Source: SAR202 cluster bacterium | Lineage (GTDB): Bacteria > Chloroflexota > Dehalococcoidia > SAR202 > CAJWER01 | Direction: 5' to 3' | DNA length: 5,964 nt | NCBI GenBank assembly: GCA_030740335.1 | Contig: JASLXL010000159.1 | Coordinates: 1 to 5,964 of the forward strand | Part shown: positions 1 through 4,521 of the stretch, one piece after another | Layout of the letters: every line of letters starts with the position of its first letter | Position numbering within the stretch: position 1 is the stretch's first letter | The notes under the pieces: model-generated | Database searches by the model: none | The model's input: the letters and a program-made list of their open reading frames with translations, nothing else | Told to the model about the DNA's origin: nothing | Program-made: the position numbers and the translations under genes

Positions 1-32
1 GGTTCAAGGAGAAGCGCTGACCTGAAGGCGCA

Positions 33-52
33 GGGCCAAACAAATATGGCCC
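33..52. repeat. Short hairpin near left edge
   Basis: GGGCCA (33-38) and TGGCCC (47-52) form a perfect 6-bp inverted repeat around an 8-nt A-rich loop. No T-run follows on either strand, so it is a poor intrinsic terminator. It could still mark the 3' end of a gene lying mostly to the left of the window. The rest of 1-120 is pyrimidine-rich and shows no supportable gene. Confidence 0.3.
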
Positions 53-121
53 AGACCCATGGCAACCTACCTCACAATAGCCCCCAATAACATCCTCGCT
101 ACCCACCTGCTAGCCCAGTAG

Positions 122-199
122 CCCTAGCTACTACCAGCCCCGCCTAAGCCTCTTCCATTACCCGACTAGGCTATACTGCCCCCAGAGGCAGGGTCATGC
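122..199 (+). promoter_or_regulatory. Dispersed repeat copy 1: promoter/RBS/start module
   Basis: First of five copies of a repeat in this window. The upstream block (CCCTAGCTACTACCAGCC, from 122) recurs nearly base for base in copy 5, 50 bp before TATACT in both. The core (166-199) has TATACT at 172-177, an inverted repeat CTGCC/GGCAG at 176-180 and 187-191, GAGG at 185-188 and ATG at 196-198, 7 nt after GAGG. The layout reads as a -10 box, a very short 5' UTR, a Shine-Dalgarno and a start codon. No convincing -35 is seen about 17 bp upstream. A further hairpin AGTAGC/GCTACT lies at 117-122 and 127-132. The repeat is directly observed; its promoter role is inference. Confidence 0.75.
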
Positions 200-249
200 T
201 CTACGACATCCTCCTGGGCATCCTAGACCCGCGCATCAGGATGTCGTAG
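196..249 (+). CDS. Possible 17-residue leader peptide
   Basis: Starts at the ATG inside repeat copy 1 with GAGG 7 nt upstream, and encodes MLYDILLGILDPRIRMS before TAG at 247-249. It ends 25 nt before the start of the lipoprotein gene at 275, which has its own ribosome binding site. Its coding sequence is almost entirely a 12-bp inverted repeat plus loop, so it may be a regulatory leader or not translated at all. The support is the position of the start relative to the repeat, which is the same in copies 2, 3 and 4. No similarity to a known peptide is recognised. Confidence 0.35.
   Translation: MLYDILLGILDPRIRMS
201..249 (+). repeat. 12-bp perfect inverted repeat inside the leader
   Basis: CTACGACATCCT (201-212) and AGGATGTCGTAG (238-249) are perfect reverse complements around a 25-nt loop. 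A competing pairing exists: GGGTCATGC (191-199) with GCAT (218-221) plus GACCC (226-230). The two pairings cross, so they form either a pseudoknot or mutually exclusive folds. The second pairing would bury the leader ATG. No T-run follows, so it is not a plain terminator. Its position between the repeat and the lipoprotein gene suggests a transcript-level control element, which is inference. Confidence 0.6.
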
Positions 250-274
250 CACCTACCACATCGAAGGAGACGTT

Positions 275-856
275 ATGAAGCACATGAGAGTCACTGTGGC
301 GGTCATCGGGCTGGTCCTGCTGGCCTTTGGTTGCACCAGTGAACCGGCCACCCCCGACGAAGACGGGAATCTCAATATCGCAATGGCCGATTCCAAATTC
401 ACGCCCGACAACATCGACATCGAAGCCGGGAGGACCGTCCGCGTGATACTCTCCAACGAATCCGTCGATAGTGACTACGGCTTCACGATGGGAGAAGGCG
501 GCTCTTCCAGTGGATACGCGAACGATTTCTTCAAGGGCGTCGAAGTAGAGGTGATCGGCCCGGCAAAGTTGATCATGGCCGGTGAGGCCGTGCTCACGCG
601 TGAGGGCGATGACGCCGTGGCAGACACCGATGATGGTAATGGATTCATGGTGATTGTTGGCCCCTCCAGGGAGTCCGTTATTATCAAATTTGTCGTTCCA
701 CCGAAGTTTGGGGAGTGGGAATTCGCATCCTTCGGGGATGGTGGGGGTGCCTATGAAGATGGAATGCGAGGCGTTATGAAGGTGTTCCCCTGCACACGGA
801 GCACAGCGGGCACCGGGTCGCGGAACCCGAGTAGCGGCGGCAGGCCGACGTGCTAA
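275..856 (+). CDS. Cupredoxin-like lipoprotein (193 aa)
   Basis: Predicted lipoprotein. An N-terminal hydrophobic stretch (residues 5-19) ends in the lipobox L16-A-F-G-C20, so the mature protein would be lipid-anchored at Cys20 outside the cytoplasmic membrane. Residues about 33-62 (DSKFTPDNIDIEAGRTVRVI...N) match the first strands of plastocyanin/cupredoxin folds, and 137-170 (IIKFVVPPKFGEWEFASF ... GMRGVMKV) match the closing strands. The copper ligands of that family are mostly absent: the position of the usual C in the EF-C segment is Ser152 or nearby, no PGH motif is present, and the first His is replaced near Tyr68; only the Met (164) remains. An acidic insertion sits at about 85-130, and a low-complexity tail (172-193) follows the core. 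The start at 275 is supported by AAGGAGA at 264-270. The gene follows repeat copy 1. The fold is moderately supported; electron transfer is not. Confidence 0.7.
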   Translation: MKHMRVTVAVIGLVLLAFGCTSEPATPDEDGNLNIAMADSKFTPDNIDIEAGRTVRVILSNESVDSDYGFTMGEGGSSSGYANDFFKGVEVEVIGPAKLIMAGEAVLTREGDDAVADTDDGNGFMVIVGPSRESVIIKFVVPPKFGEWEFASFGDGGGAYEDGMRGVMKVFPCTRSTAGTGSRNPSSGGRPTC

Positions 857-964
857 CTGGCGACGTCACCTAGACTTAAACGCCGTCGGCCAACGAGGGT
901 CGTAAGAAGGAATTGATGCGGTATTCGAAGGTCCTGGCATCGATCGTCTGGCAGTCGAAACTAC

Positions 965-1840
965 CTAGATCGCTTTTCGAGCCCGTCTACCGTACCGCTC
1001 AATAAACCCCCTCGGGAATGCCCCGACCTTGTCCAGTACGTAGTTCGGATCAACTTCACCTCGCTGTCCCGGGGGGTACGCCGCCTCGAACATGAACCAT
1101 CCCTTGTAGTCGATATCCCTGAAGGCGGTGAAGATTTCGTCCCACTGGATTGCGCCGTCGAGTGGTGAGAAGTGGTCCTGGTCGACCCAGTCGTGCAGGT
1201 GGAGGTGGATCAGCCGGTCGCCGCACTGAGCCATCGTCTCGCGGGCGCGGTCCTTTTTGATGAATGGATTGACTCCGTCCTTGTCCCGCGTGTGTCCGAT
1301 GTCCACGACCATGCCAAACTGGTCTGAGCCGACCTTGTCAATGAATGCCGTGTAGTCGGCTAGGTCCTGGCCGTTCTCGATAGCGAGCTTGATTGAATGG
1401 GATTTAAGCTGGTCGAGCATCTCGTTGACGCTCTTCTCGGACGGCTCCTCCGGCTTGAAGTGGCAGACCATCACTCCCGCGCCCAGCTCCTCCGATACTT
1501 TCGCCGCATGGACACCCTCTTCCACGGCCCTCTTTCGGTTGTCCTCGTCGTCTGAGTTGTACAGATATCCAGGGCTATGGGTCGAAACCACCGAGACACC
1601 CTGCTTCTCGCACTCTGATCTCACCCATGAGAGATACTTCCGGTCGTCGACGCCCAAATGGCCGGGATTGCCAAGTCCACAGACCTCGATTCGGGTGATG
1701 CCAATCTTCCGCAGCTTCTCGATGTCCTCGGCCCGCAGGAGACGGTCCCGTGGGAAGGGGATTGTCGACGATCCCAGCCGCGCTTCGATCTCTTCAGCGG
1801 TCCAGTCAAACGACGAATCGGATTGTGAGTTGTCAGTCAT
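965..1840 (-). CDS. Sugar phosphate isomerase/epimerase-like TIM-barrel protein (291 aa)
   Basis: Cytoplasmic protein of the AP-endonuclease-2/xylose-isomerase-like TIM-barrel family (PF01261), whose members isomerise or epimerise sugars using a divalent metal. Barrel strands and likely metal or active-site residues are visible in order: ITRIEVCG (E52), VVSTHSPG (H88), GVMVCHFKPEE (H127), LAIENG (E155), GMVVDIGHTRD (D180, H183), HLHLHDW (H212-H216) and FMFEAAY (E252). The length is normal for the family. The substrate cannot be read from the sequence. The start at 1840 is chosen because GGAGGA lies 6 nt upstream; an in-frame ATG at 1870 lacks such a site. A 34-codon leader ORF beginning in repeat copy 2 overlaps this start. 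The gene converges with the cupredoxin-like gene; the 108 bp between them shows no clear terminator. Confidence 0.88.
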   Translation of the reverse strand: MTDNSQSDSSFDWTAEEIEARLGSSTIPFPRDRLLRAEDIEKLRKIGITRIEVCGLGNPGHLGVDDRKYLSWVRSECEKQGVSVVSTHSPGYLYNSDDEDNRKRAVEEGVHAAKVSEELGAGVMVCHFKPEEPSEKSVNEMLDQLKSHSIKLAIENGQDLADYTAFIDKVGSDQFGMVVDIGHTRDKDGVNPFIKKDRARETMAQCGDRLIHLHLHDWVDQDHFSPLDGAIQWDEIFTAFRDIDYKGWFMFEAAYPPGQRGEVDPNYVLDKVGAFPRGFIERYGRRARKAI

Positions 1841-1937
1841 GTCCGTTCCTCCAGAAGTGGCATCCACCACATTTGCATCCCTCTCTAATTTTTTCAGGCG
1901 CGCTCTCCCGCTCTGTCACTTGTAATTCCCTTCGCAT
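1833..1937 (-). CDS. Possible 34-residue leader ORF with C-x-C-x-x-C motif
   Basis: Begins at the ATG of repeat copy 2 (1937-1935) with the repeat's GAGG 7 nt upstream. It encodes a basic/acidic 34-mer (MRRELQVTERES...) containing CKCGGC at residues 21-26 and ending NGHD. Its TGA lies inside the first codons of the isomerase gene (ATGACTGA, 8-nt overlap), and the isomerase ribosome binding site lies within its coding sequence. That arrangement suits translational coupling. The three-Cys motif has the same spacing as CTCVDC in the small protein after repeat copy 3. It could also be an untranslated leader that is open by chance. Confidence 0.4.
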   Translation of the reverse strand: MRRELQVTERESAPEKIREGCKCGGCHFWRNGHD

Positions 1938-2013
1938 AACCCTGCCTCTGGGGGAAGTATAGGCTAGGGCCGTCAACAGGGGCGTGCGCAAGAAAGGAAA
2001 GGTAGCCCGCCAG
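1934..2013 (-). promoter_or_regulatory. Dispersed repeat copy 2 (reverse strand)
   Basis: Read on the minus strand, the core (1967-1934) runs CTAGCC, TATACT (1961-1956), CTTCCCCCAGAGGCAGGG, then TTATGC. It matches copy 1 apart from the changed left hairpin arm (CTTCC instead of CTGCC, one mismatch with GGCAG). The start-codon spacing is identical. About 50 bp upstream a CTGGCGGGCTACC block (2013-2001) resembles, loosely, the CCCTGGCTACTGCC block of copy 4, so the unit probably extends to about 2013. It lies directly upstream of the isomerase gene in the same direction. The core match is certain; the outer limit is approximate. Confidence 0.7.
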
Positions 2014-2022
2014 CGTGGGCGC

Positions 2023-2097
2023 CCTTACTAGAACCACGTTGCCATCCCTGATCAACACCGCAGTGGCCCGCTCCCTCAACCGCGTCCCCGAGGTCAT
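2023..2097 (-). pseudogene. NUDIX hydrolase N-terminal fragment
   Basis: From ATG at 2097 the frame encodes MTSGTRLRERATAVLIRDGN then VVLVR (residues 1-25). This is the typical first strand of bacterial NUDIX hydrolases, which normally continues into a glycine-rich loop and the GX5EX7REUXEEXGU box. None of that follows: after Arg25 the frame runs into repeat copy 2 and non-NUDIX residues, so the catalytic part is missing. A good ribosome binding site (GGAGG, 4 nt before the ATG) survives. The start lies 26 nt downstream of the lipoprotein stop, so it was probably the distal gene of that operon. The frame stays open to 1894, but that extension is repeat-derived. Confidence 0.6.
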
Positions 2098-2123
2098 TCA
2101 CCCTCCACCGTCCCGTGGAGCTC

Positions 2124-2774
2124 CTAGCGCCAGCGGGGATTCAGCAGCACTTCGTCCCATACTTCGTTGAAGTCGAGGGACTCCTTGTCTGCCCAGTCGA
2201 TCGCATCGGCCTCAGTCTTCTCCAACGTGGTCTTGAAGACGACCACAGGCGACTTGAGGGACCCGCCGCCTCGGCCGACCTGCGAGCCCGGGGTCATCGC
2301 GCGGCCCGACAGGTCCACCTGGGCCAGATCGTCACAGCCCGCGGTGTACAGGCGCTCGTACGCGTCCCGCATTTGCATGTCCATGTCGGCCTTCTTTTCG
2401 GCAACGATCTCGGAGTCGTCGACGACGAATTCGAGCGTGACCCAGATGCCGCCCTGACGCCGGTCTCTGGCATCAGGCTCATAGAAGAGCCGCGGGATCT
2501 CTTCGACCGTGACGCCGGAGAAATAGTCGCTGGCGATGGCGACTAGGACCACCTTCTGCTCCGCAATCGATTGCCCCGGACCGCACTCCAGGCCAGTGAC
2601 CGGCACGTCCGGGCTGGAGCCAATCGTGGTCGGCGCGGCCGCGGCGGCGCCAAGGGCCAGGGTAGCTGCCTCATCGGTGTCACTGCCATTGCAGCCGGCT
2701 AGCAGGATGGCGAACACGAACGCGGCACCCAGGCTTGTCGCCCTATACGTCACATATCGACTACAGGGAGTCAT
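2124..2774 (-). CDS. Lipoprotein of unknown function (216 aa)
   Basis: Predicted secreted lipoprotein. A basic N-terminus and hydrophobic segment (about 13-26) end in the lipobox L25-A-G-C28. An Ala-rich linker (about 35-50) leads to a soluble domain of roughly 150 residues with two alternating-hydrophobic strands (KVVLVAIASDYF; GIWVTLEFVV), a helical charged stretch (DMDMQMRDAYERLY) and an acidic C-terminus. Two cysteines in the mature domain (in GLECGPG and AGCDDL) could form a disulfide. The family is not recognised. The start is placed at ATG 2774-2772, with GAGAGGGG about 8 nt upstream; a GTG one codon earlier is possible. The ATG shares its A with the TGA of the upstream membrane-protein gene (TGATG), indicating translational coupling. 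Confidence 0.8.
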   Translation of the reverse strand: MTPCSRYVTYRATSLGAAFVFAILLAGCNGSDTDEAATLALGAAAAAPTTIGSSPDVPVTGLECGPGQSIAEQKVVLVAIASDYFSGVTVEEIPRLFYEPDARDRRQGGIWVTLEFVVDDSEIVAEKKADMDMQMRDAYERLYTAGCDDLAQVDLSGRAMTPGSQVGRGGGSLKSPVVVFKTTLEKTEADAIDWADKESLDFNEVWDEVLLNPRWR

Positions 2775-2947
2775 CACGCCATCCCCTCTCGGAGGCTACG
2801 AAAGGTACAAACTGCACTTACTGAACAAAAAAATCCAACGGCAGCGATTGGTGGAAGCGCAAATGCCATGCCAATTCCCCATAACAACATGAGGACGAGT
2901 GTGATGTAAGTTAGGTTCTTTTTGATTAAGTTATTCATTGGTTTCAT
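2774..2947 (-). CDS. Small membrane protein (57 aa)
   Basis: Short open frame on the minus strand: MKPMNNLIKKNLTYITLVLM continuing to ...FRSLREGMA. A cationic N-terminus (KK) is followed by two hydrophobic segments (about 13-30 and 31-47) separated by PP and containing two Cys, then a basic tail, as in a small two-pass inner-membrane protein. The start at 2947 has GAGGGTGA 3 nt upstream; an alternative ATG at 2938 has no such site. Its TGA overlaps the lipoprotein ATG (TGATG), the best evidence that it is translated. No family is recognised. Its base composition is lower in GC than the lipoprotein gene. Its 5' end abuts the RCC1 remnant on the other strand, so its original promoter may have been lost. 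Confidence 0.6.
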   Translation of the reverse strand: MKPMNNLIKKNLTYITLVLMLLWGIGMAFALPPIAAVGFFCSVSAVCTFRSLREGMA

Positions 2948-3255
2948 CAGTCACCCTCAAATCGGACAAGACTCTCTGGGTCTGGGGCTATAATCAGCGC
3001 GGCCAACTCTGTGATGGTACCACCACAGACAAGAACACCCCTATCCAGGAATCGACAGGAGCGACCAACTGGTCCAATATTGTCGCGGGAACAGCGCACA
3101 CGGTGGCTCTCAAGTCGAGCGGCACTCAGCCTACGCCCACATCTATACCTACAGTATCTAGCTGGGGTCTGGCGGCACTAGCCGCTACGCTACTCATGAT
3201 GACGACCATCCTGCTGCGACGGACCTCAGGCCATAGACCCGCCACTAGGCCGTAG
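2944..3255 (+). pseudogene. 3' remnant of RCC1-repeat protein with IPTL-CTERM tail
   Basis: The visible frame starts in the middle of an RCC1 repeat (SSVTLKSDKTLWVWGYNQRG QL) and continues through about one and a half repeats (..NWSNIVAGTAHTVALKSSGT). It then has a Pro/Thr linker and the motif IPTVSSWG, a hydrophobic segment (LAALAATLLMMTTILL) and RR. That tripartite tail is the IPTL-CTERM sorting signal, which in known systems is processed by an exosortase (XrtH type) to anchor surface proteins. RCC1 proteins normally have several blades, so the N-terminus and signal peptide are missing. A stop in frame at 2923-2925 and only a TTG at 2938 argue against a complete gene. One conserved Gly of GQLGDG is Cys here. 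Probably a truncated surface-protein gene. Confidence 0.75.
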
Positions 3256-3260
3256 CCCCA

Positions 3261-3292
3261 TAGGCTATGCTACCTTAGAGGCAGGGTCATGC
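3261..3292 (+). promoter_or_regulatory. Dispersed repeat copy 3 (divergent)
   Basis: TAGGC, TATGCT (3266-3271, one change from TATACT), a shortened and altered middle (ACCTTAGAGG), CAGGGTC and ATGC. GAGG to ATG (3289) is again 7 nt. The left hairpin arm is CTACC rather than CTGCC, a mismatch at the same position as in copy 2. The upstream block of copies 1, 4 and 5 is not recognisable; that space is the 3' end of the RCC1 remnant, whose stop is at 3253-3255. It lies directly upstream of the Cys-rich small protein. Confidence 0.65.
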
Positions 3293-3477
3293 GGGGCATC
3301 CGCCCCGCAATAAAGGTTAACCGAATCGGGCTAGCGCCACTTGAGATTAGGACTATGAGCTACTATCTCTCGAAACGACCGTACTTCTCAGGCCATCCAG
3401 AGACCTGCACGTGCGTCGATTGTGAACGTACTAGGGAGAGGAATTGGAGGACCCACCGAGAAGAACAGCAGGAGTGA
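3289..3477 (+). CDS. Small C-x-C-x-x-C protein (62 aa, or 40 aa)
   Basis: Opens at the ATG of repeat copy 3. Residues 1-22 are variable and basic. A second in-frame ATG at 3355 (MSYYLSKRPYFSGHPETCTC...) would give 40 residues but has only a weak AGGA 2 nt upstream. The GHPETCTCVDC segment resembles short zinc-binding knuckles of the type HPxTCTCxxC seen at the ends or middles of some bacterial proteins; only three Cys plus a His are available, so metal binding would need an extra ligand or a dimer. The C-terminus is strongly charged (RTRERNWRTHREEQQE). It overlaps the next membrane-protein gene. A hairpin directly after the first ATG (3291-3308) could limit initiation there. Confidence 0.5.
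   Translation: MRGIRPAIKVNRIGLAPLEIRTMSYYLSKRPYFSGHPETCTCVDCERTRERNWRTHREEQQE
3291..3308 (+). repeat. GC-rich hairpin at the start codon
   Basis: GCGGGGC (3291-3297) and GCCCCGC (3302-3308) form a perfect 7-bp stem with a 4-nt loop, beginning at the last base of the ATG of repeat copy 3. It is followed by AATAAAGG rather than a T-run, so it is not a classical terminator. The segment GGGCATCC within it also occurs in the leader of copy 1 (216-223). It may influence initiation at 3289; that is inference. Confidence 0.55.
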
Positions 3478-3647
3478 TTCTGCTATGTTTGGGATTCGCG
3501 GTAGGCATAATAGTGGGACTCGTTATCCTATCGTTGCTCCCAGAGCCGGCACAAGAATGGGCGGATTCGGGTCAGGCAAGGGTTGTTGATGTCCGGGAAA
3601 AAGTAGCAGAATTGTTCTCAGGGGAGAATTCACCTAGTTCCAATTAA
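3444..3647 (+). CDS. Single-pass membrane protein (67 aa)
   Basis: Overlaps the Cys-rich gene by 34 nt in another frame. From TTG at 3444 (GGGAGAGG ends 2 nt upstream) it encodes MEDPPRRTAG, then a strong transmembrane segment (about residues 9-32, rich in G, V, I and L), then a soluble tail EPAQEW...VVDVREKVAELFSG. An alternative start is GTG at 3474, which would overlap the upstream TGA as GTGA but lacks a spaced ribosome binding site. The positive residues before the segment suggest N-in, C-out. The family is not recognised. Its place after a repeat-initiated small ORF parallels the pair after copy 4. The 119 bp after its stop (3648-3766) are AT-rich, then C-rich, with no clear gene. Confidence 0.55.
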   Translation: MEDPPRRTAGVILLCLGFAVGIIVGLVILSLLPEPAQEWADSGQARVVDVREKVAELFSGENSPSSN

Positions 3648-3766
3648 GCGTCAATTCAAAAAAACTTACGCTCACTTTACAATAAGCTTACAATTCATGA
3701 CGATAACCACCGCTCCTACATCCCACAGTCCCCCCTTTCCCCCCCGGAATGCCTGGCACGGATAAG

Positions 3767-3846
3767 CCCTGGCTACTGCCAGTATACCCTCGGGCCCTCT
3801 TCTCCCCCCCCCTAGGCGTATACTGCCCCCAGAGGCAGGGTTATGC
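3767..3846 (+). promoter_or_regulatory. Dispersed repeat copy 4: promoter/RBS/start module
   Basis: The upstream block CCCTGGCTACTGCCAG (3767-3782) contains its own perfect inverted repeat CTGGC/GCCAG. Then come a variable segment and a run of nine C (3804-3812). The core follows: CCTAGGCG, TATACT (3819-3824), hairpin CTGCC/GGCAG, AGAGG (3831-3835) and ATG at 3843, 7 nt after GAGG. The core is nearly identical to copies 1 and 5. The upstream block is 52 bp before TATACT (50 in copies 1 and 5). Confidence 0.75.
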
Positions 3847-3858
3847 TCAAAGGCATAA
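3841..3858 (+). repeat. Hairpin enclosing the copy-4 start codon
   Basis: TTATGC (3841-3846) pairs with GCATAA (3853-3858) across a 6-nt loop and includes the ATG of the 29-residue ORF. Copies 1 and 3 also have a GCAT shortly after their ATGC, so pairing of the start codon is a shared possibility. The stem is weak and short. Confidence 0.4.
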
Positions 3859-3932
3859 AAAATACGGTTGTACTGGTACTGGGATGCGCGCTGGTTGCAC
3901 TTATGTTGGCGCGTGGAGAGGCACACCAATGA
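3843..3932 (+). CDS. 29-residue hydrophobic peptide
   Basis: Starts at the ATG of repeat copy 4 with GAGG 7 nt upstream: MLKGIKNTVVLVLGCALVAL then MLARGEAHQ. Lys4 and Lys6 precede a continuous hydrophobic helix (about 8-22), as in single-pass micropeptides. It could also be a signal-like leader with a Cys. Its TGA overlaps the next gene's ATG as ATGA (3929-3932), the usual sign of coupled translation, and the ribosome binding site of that gene (GGAGAGG) lies in its 3' end. The family is unknown. Confidence 0.55.
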   Translation: MLKGIKNTVVLVLGCALVALMLARGEAHQ

Positions 3933-4270
3933 GTGCGAAAAGAATCACTTTCCTAGGGTTAGCTCAAGCCGTGGGAACTGTTCTATATGTGATGCTTGTG
4001 GTTTTTGTGTTAATTAACCTGCCCCTCGAGGATGATCCAGGTCATCAACCCTCACAATTATTGGAATTCATGGCTCCCGTGGGACTGCTCCTACTGTTTA
4101 TTGCATCAGCATCCATCAGTGCCTCTCTGGTTTTTGGATATCCTGTGATACTGGCTCTACGACGGCGGGTCAAAGAAGCTGTTCTTTTGGTAGCAACTAC
4201 TGTCTTGTGGATAGTGCTGCTTACGTTGGTAGCACTGGCTACCATGTTGGTCGTGGCGAGCCATACATAG
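3929..4270 (+). CDS. Multi-pass membrane protein (113 aa)
   Basis: Encodes MSAKRITFLGLAQAVGTVLY..., with a first transmembrane segment at about 8-30, an acidic loop (PLEDDPGHQPS, 32-42), a long hydrophobic region at about 45-77 (probably two segments), a basic turn (RRRVK, 78-82) and a last segment at about 85-110. The start at 3929 is preferred over an upstream in-frame ATG at 3749 because GGAGAGG (3914-3920) is 8 nt upstream and ATGA overlaps the stop of the 29-residue peptide; the upstream extension would run through repeat copy 4. No family is recognised. Second gene of a two-gene unit driven, by inference, from copy 4. Confidence 0.65.
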   Translation: MSAKRITFLGLAQAVGTVLYVMLVVFVLINLPLEDDPGHQPSQLLEFMAPVGLLLLFIASASISASLVFGYPVILALRRRVKEAVLLVATTVLWIVLLTLVALATMLVVASHT

Positions 4271-4303
4271 GTGCAACGTGGGCGTGAAGATATATCCCTC
4301 TAC

Positions 4304-4380
4304 CCCTAGCTACTACCAGCCTCGCCTAAGCCCCATCCCCTTGCCCCCTAGGCTATACTGCCCCCAGAGGCAGGGTTATT
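4304..4380 (+). promoter_or_regulatory. Dispersed repeat copy 5 (start codon changed to ATT)
   Basis: CCCTAGCTACTACCAGCC (from 4304) followed by TCGCCTAAGCC matches copy 1 over about 30 bp, and the core CCTAGGC, TATACT (4354-4359), hairpin CTGCC/GGCAG and AGAGGCAGGGTTAT matches copies 1 and 4. The base completing the ATG is T (ATT at 4378-4380), and a stop (TAG) comes five codons later. Transcription could continue into the membrane-protein gene at 4528, leaving a 5' leader of about 160 nt. Confidence 0.72.
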
Positions 4381-4521
4381 TGGGGTGGATACTAGAACGT
4401 AATGCCTAGGAGTCCCATGGGAGATTAGGTACAACTGGGGATGCATCCTTATCTCGCCTCCTTGTGATTTGGCGATAGATTCATTGACCGACTCAAGCAA
4501 CATAGAACGAGAAGTAGAGGT
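4381..4521 (+). other. Long leader with two perfect palindromes
   Basis: Between repeat copy 5 and the next gene lie two 10-bp perfect palindromes, TCCCATGGGA (4413-4422) and GGATGCATCC (4439-4448), 16 bp apart. ATGs in the region open only frames of nine codons or fewer. The palindromes could bind dimeric regulators or fold in RNA, but nothing in the sequence decides this. No credible second promoter was found. Confidence 0.4.

Noticed and set aside
3..20. TTC AAG GAG AAG CGC TGA could be the last codons of a gene entering from the left
   Set aside because: Only five codons are visible; no product can be supported.
916..1005. 29-codon + strand ORF with AAGGA upstream (MRYSKVLASIVWQSK...)
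   Set aside because: It overlaps the 3' end of the well-supported isomerase gene on the other strand and shows no recognisable similarity.
1389..1925. Long + strand open frame opposite the isomerase gene
   Set aside because: Antisense shadow of a GC-rich gene with clear family motifs on the minus strand.
2115..2546. 143-codon + strand frame opposite the lipoprotein
   Set aside because: The minus-strand frame has a lipobox, ribosome binding site and coupled neighbour; this one is a shadow.
3646..3672. AGCGT/ACGCT inverted repeat as a terminator of the 3444-3647 gene
   Set aside because: Only 5 bp with a 16-nt loop and no T-run.
3672..3929. 85-codon minus-strand frame across repeat copy 4
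   Set aside because: It spans the repeat antisense and its composition follows the repeat; no ribosome binding site or family motif.
3261..4380. Repeats as integron attC sites
   Set aside because: No GTTRRRY/RYYYAAC core pair is found, and the nearby recombinase remnant shows no integron-specific features.
122..4380. Repeats as a CRISPR array
   Set aside because: Copies are hundreds of bases apart, on both strands, with genes rather than short spacers between them.
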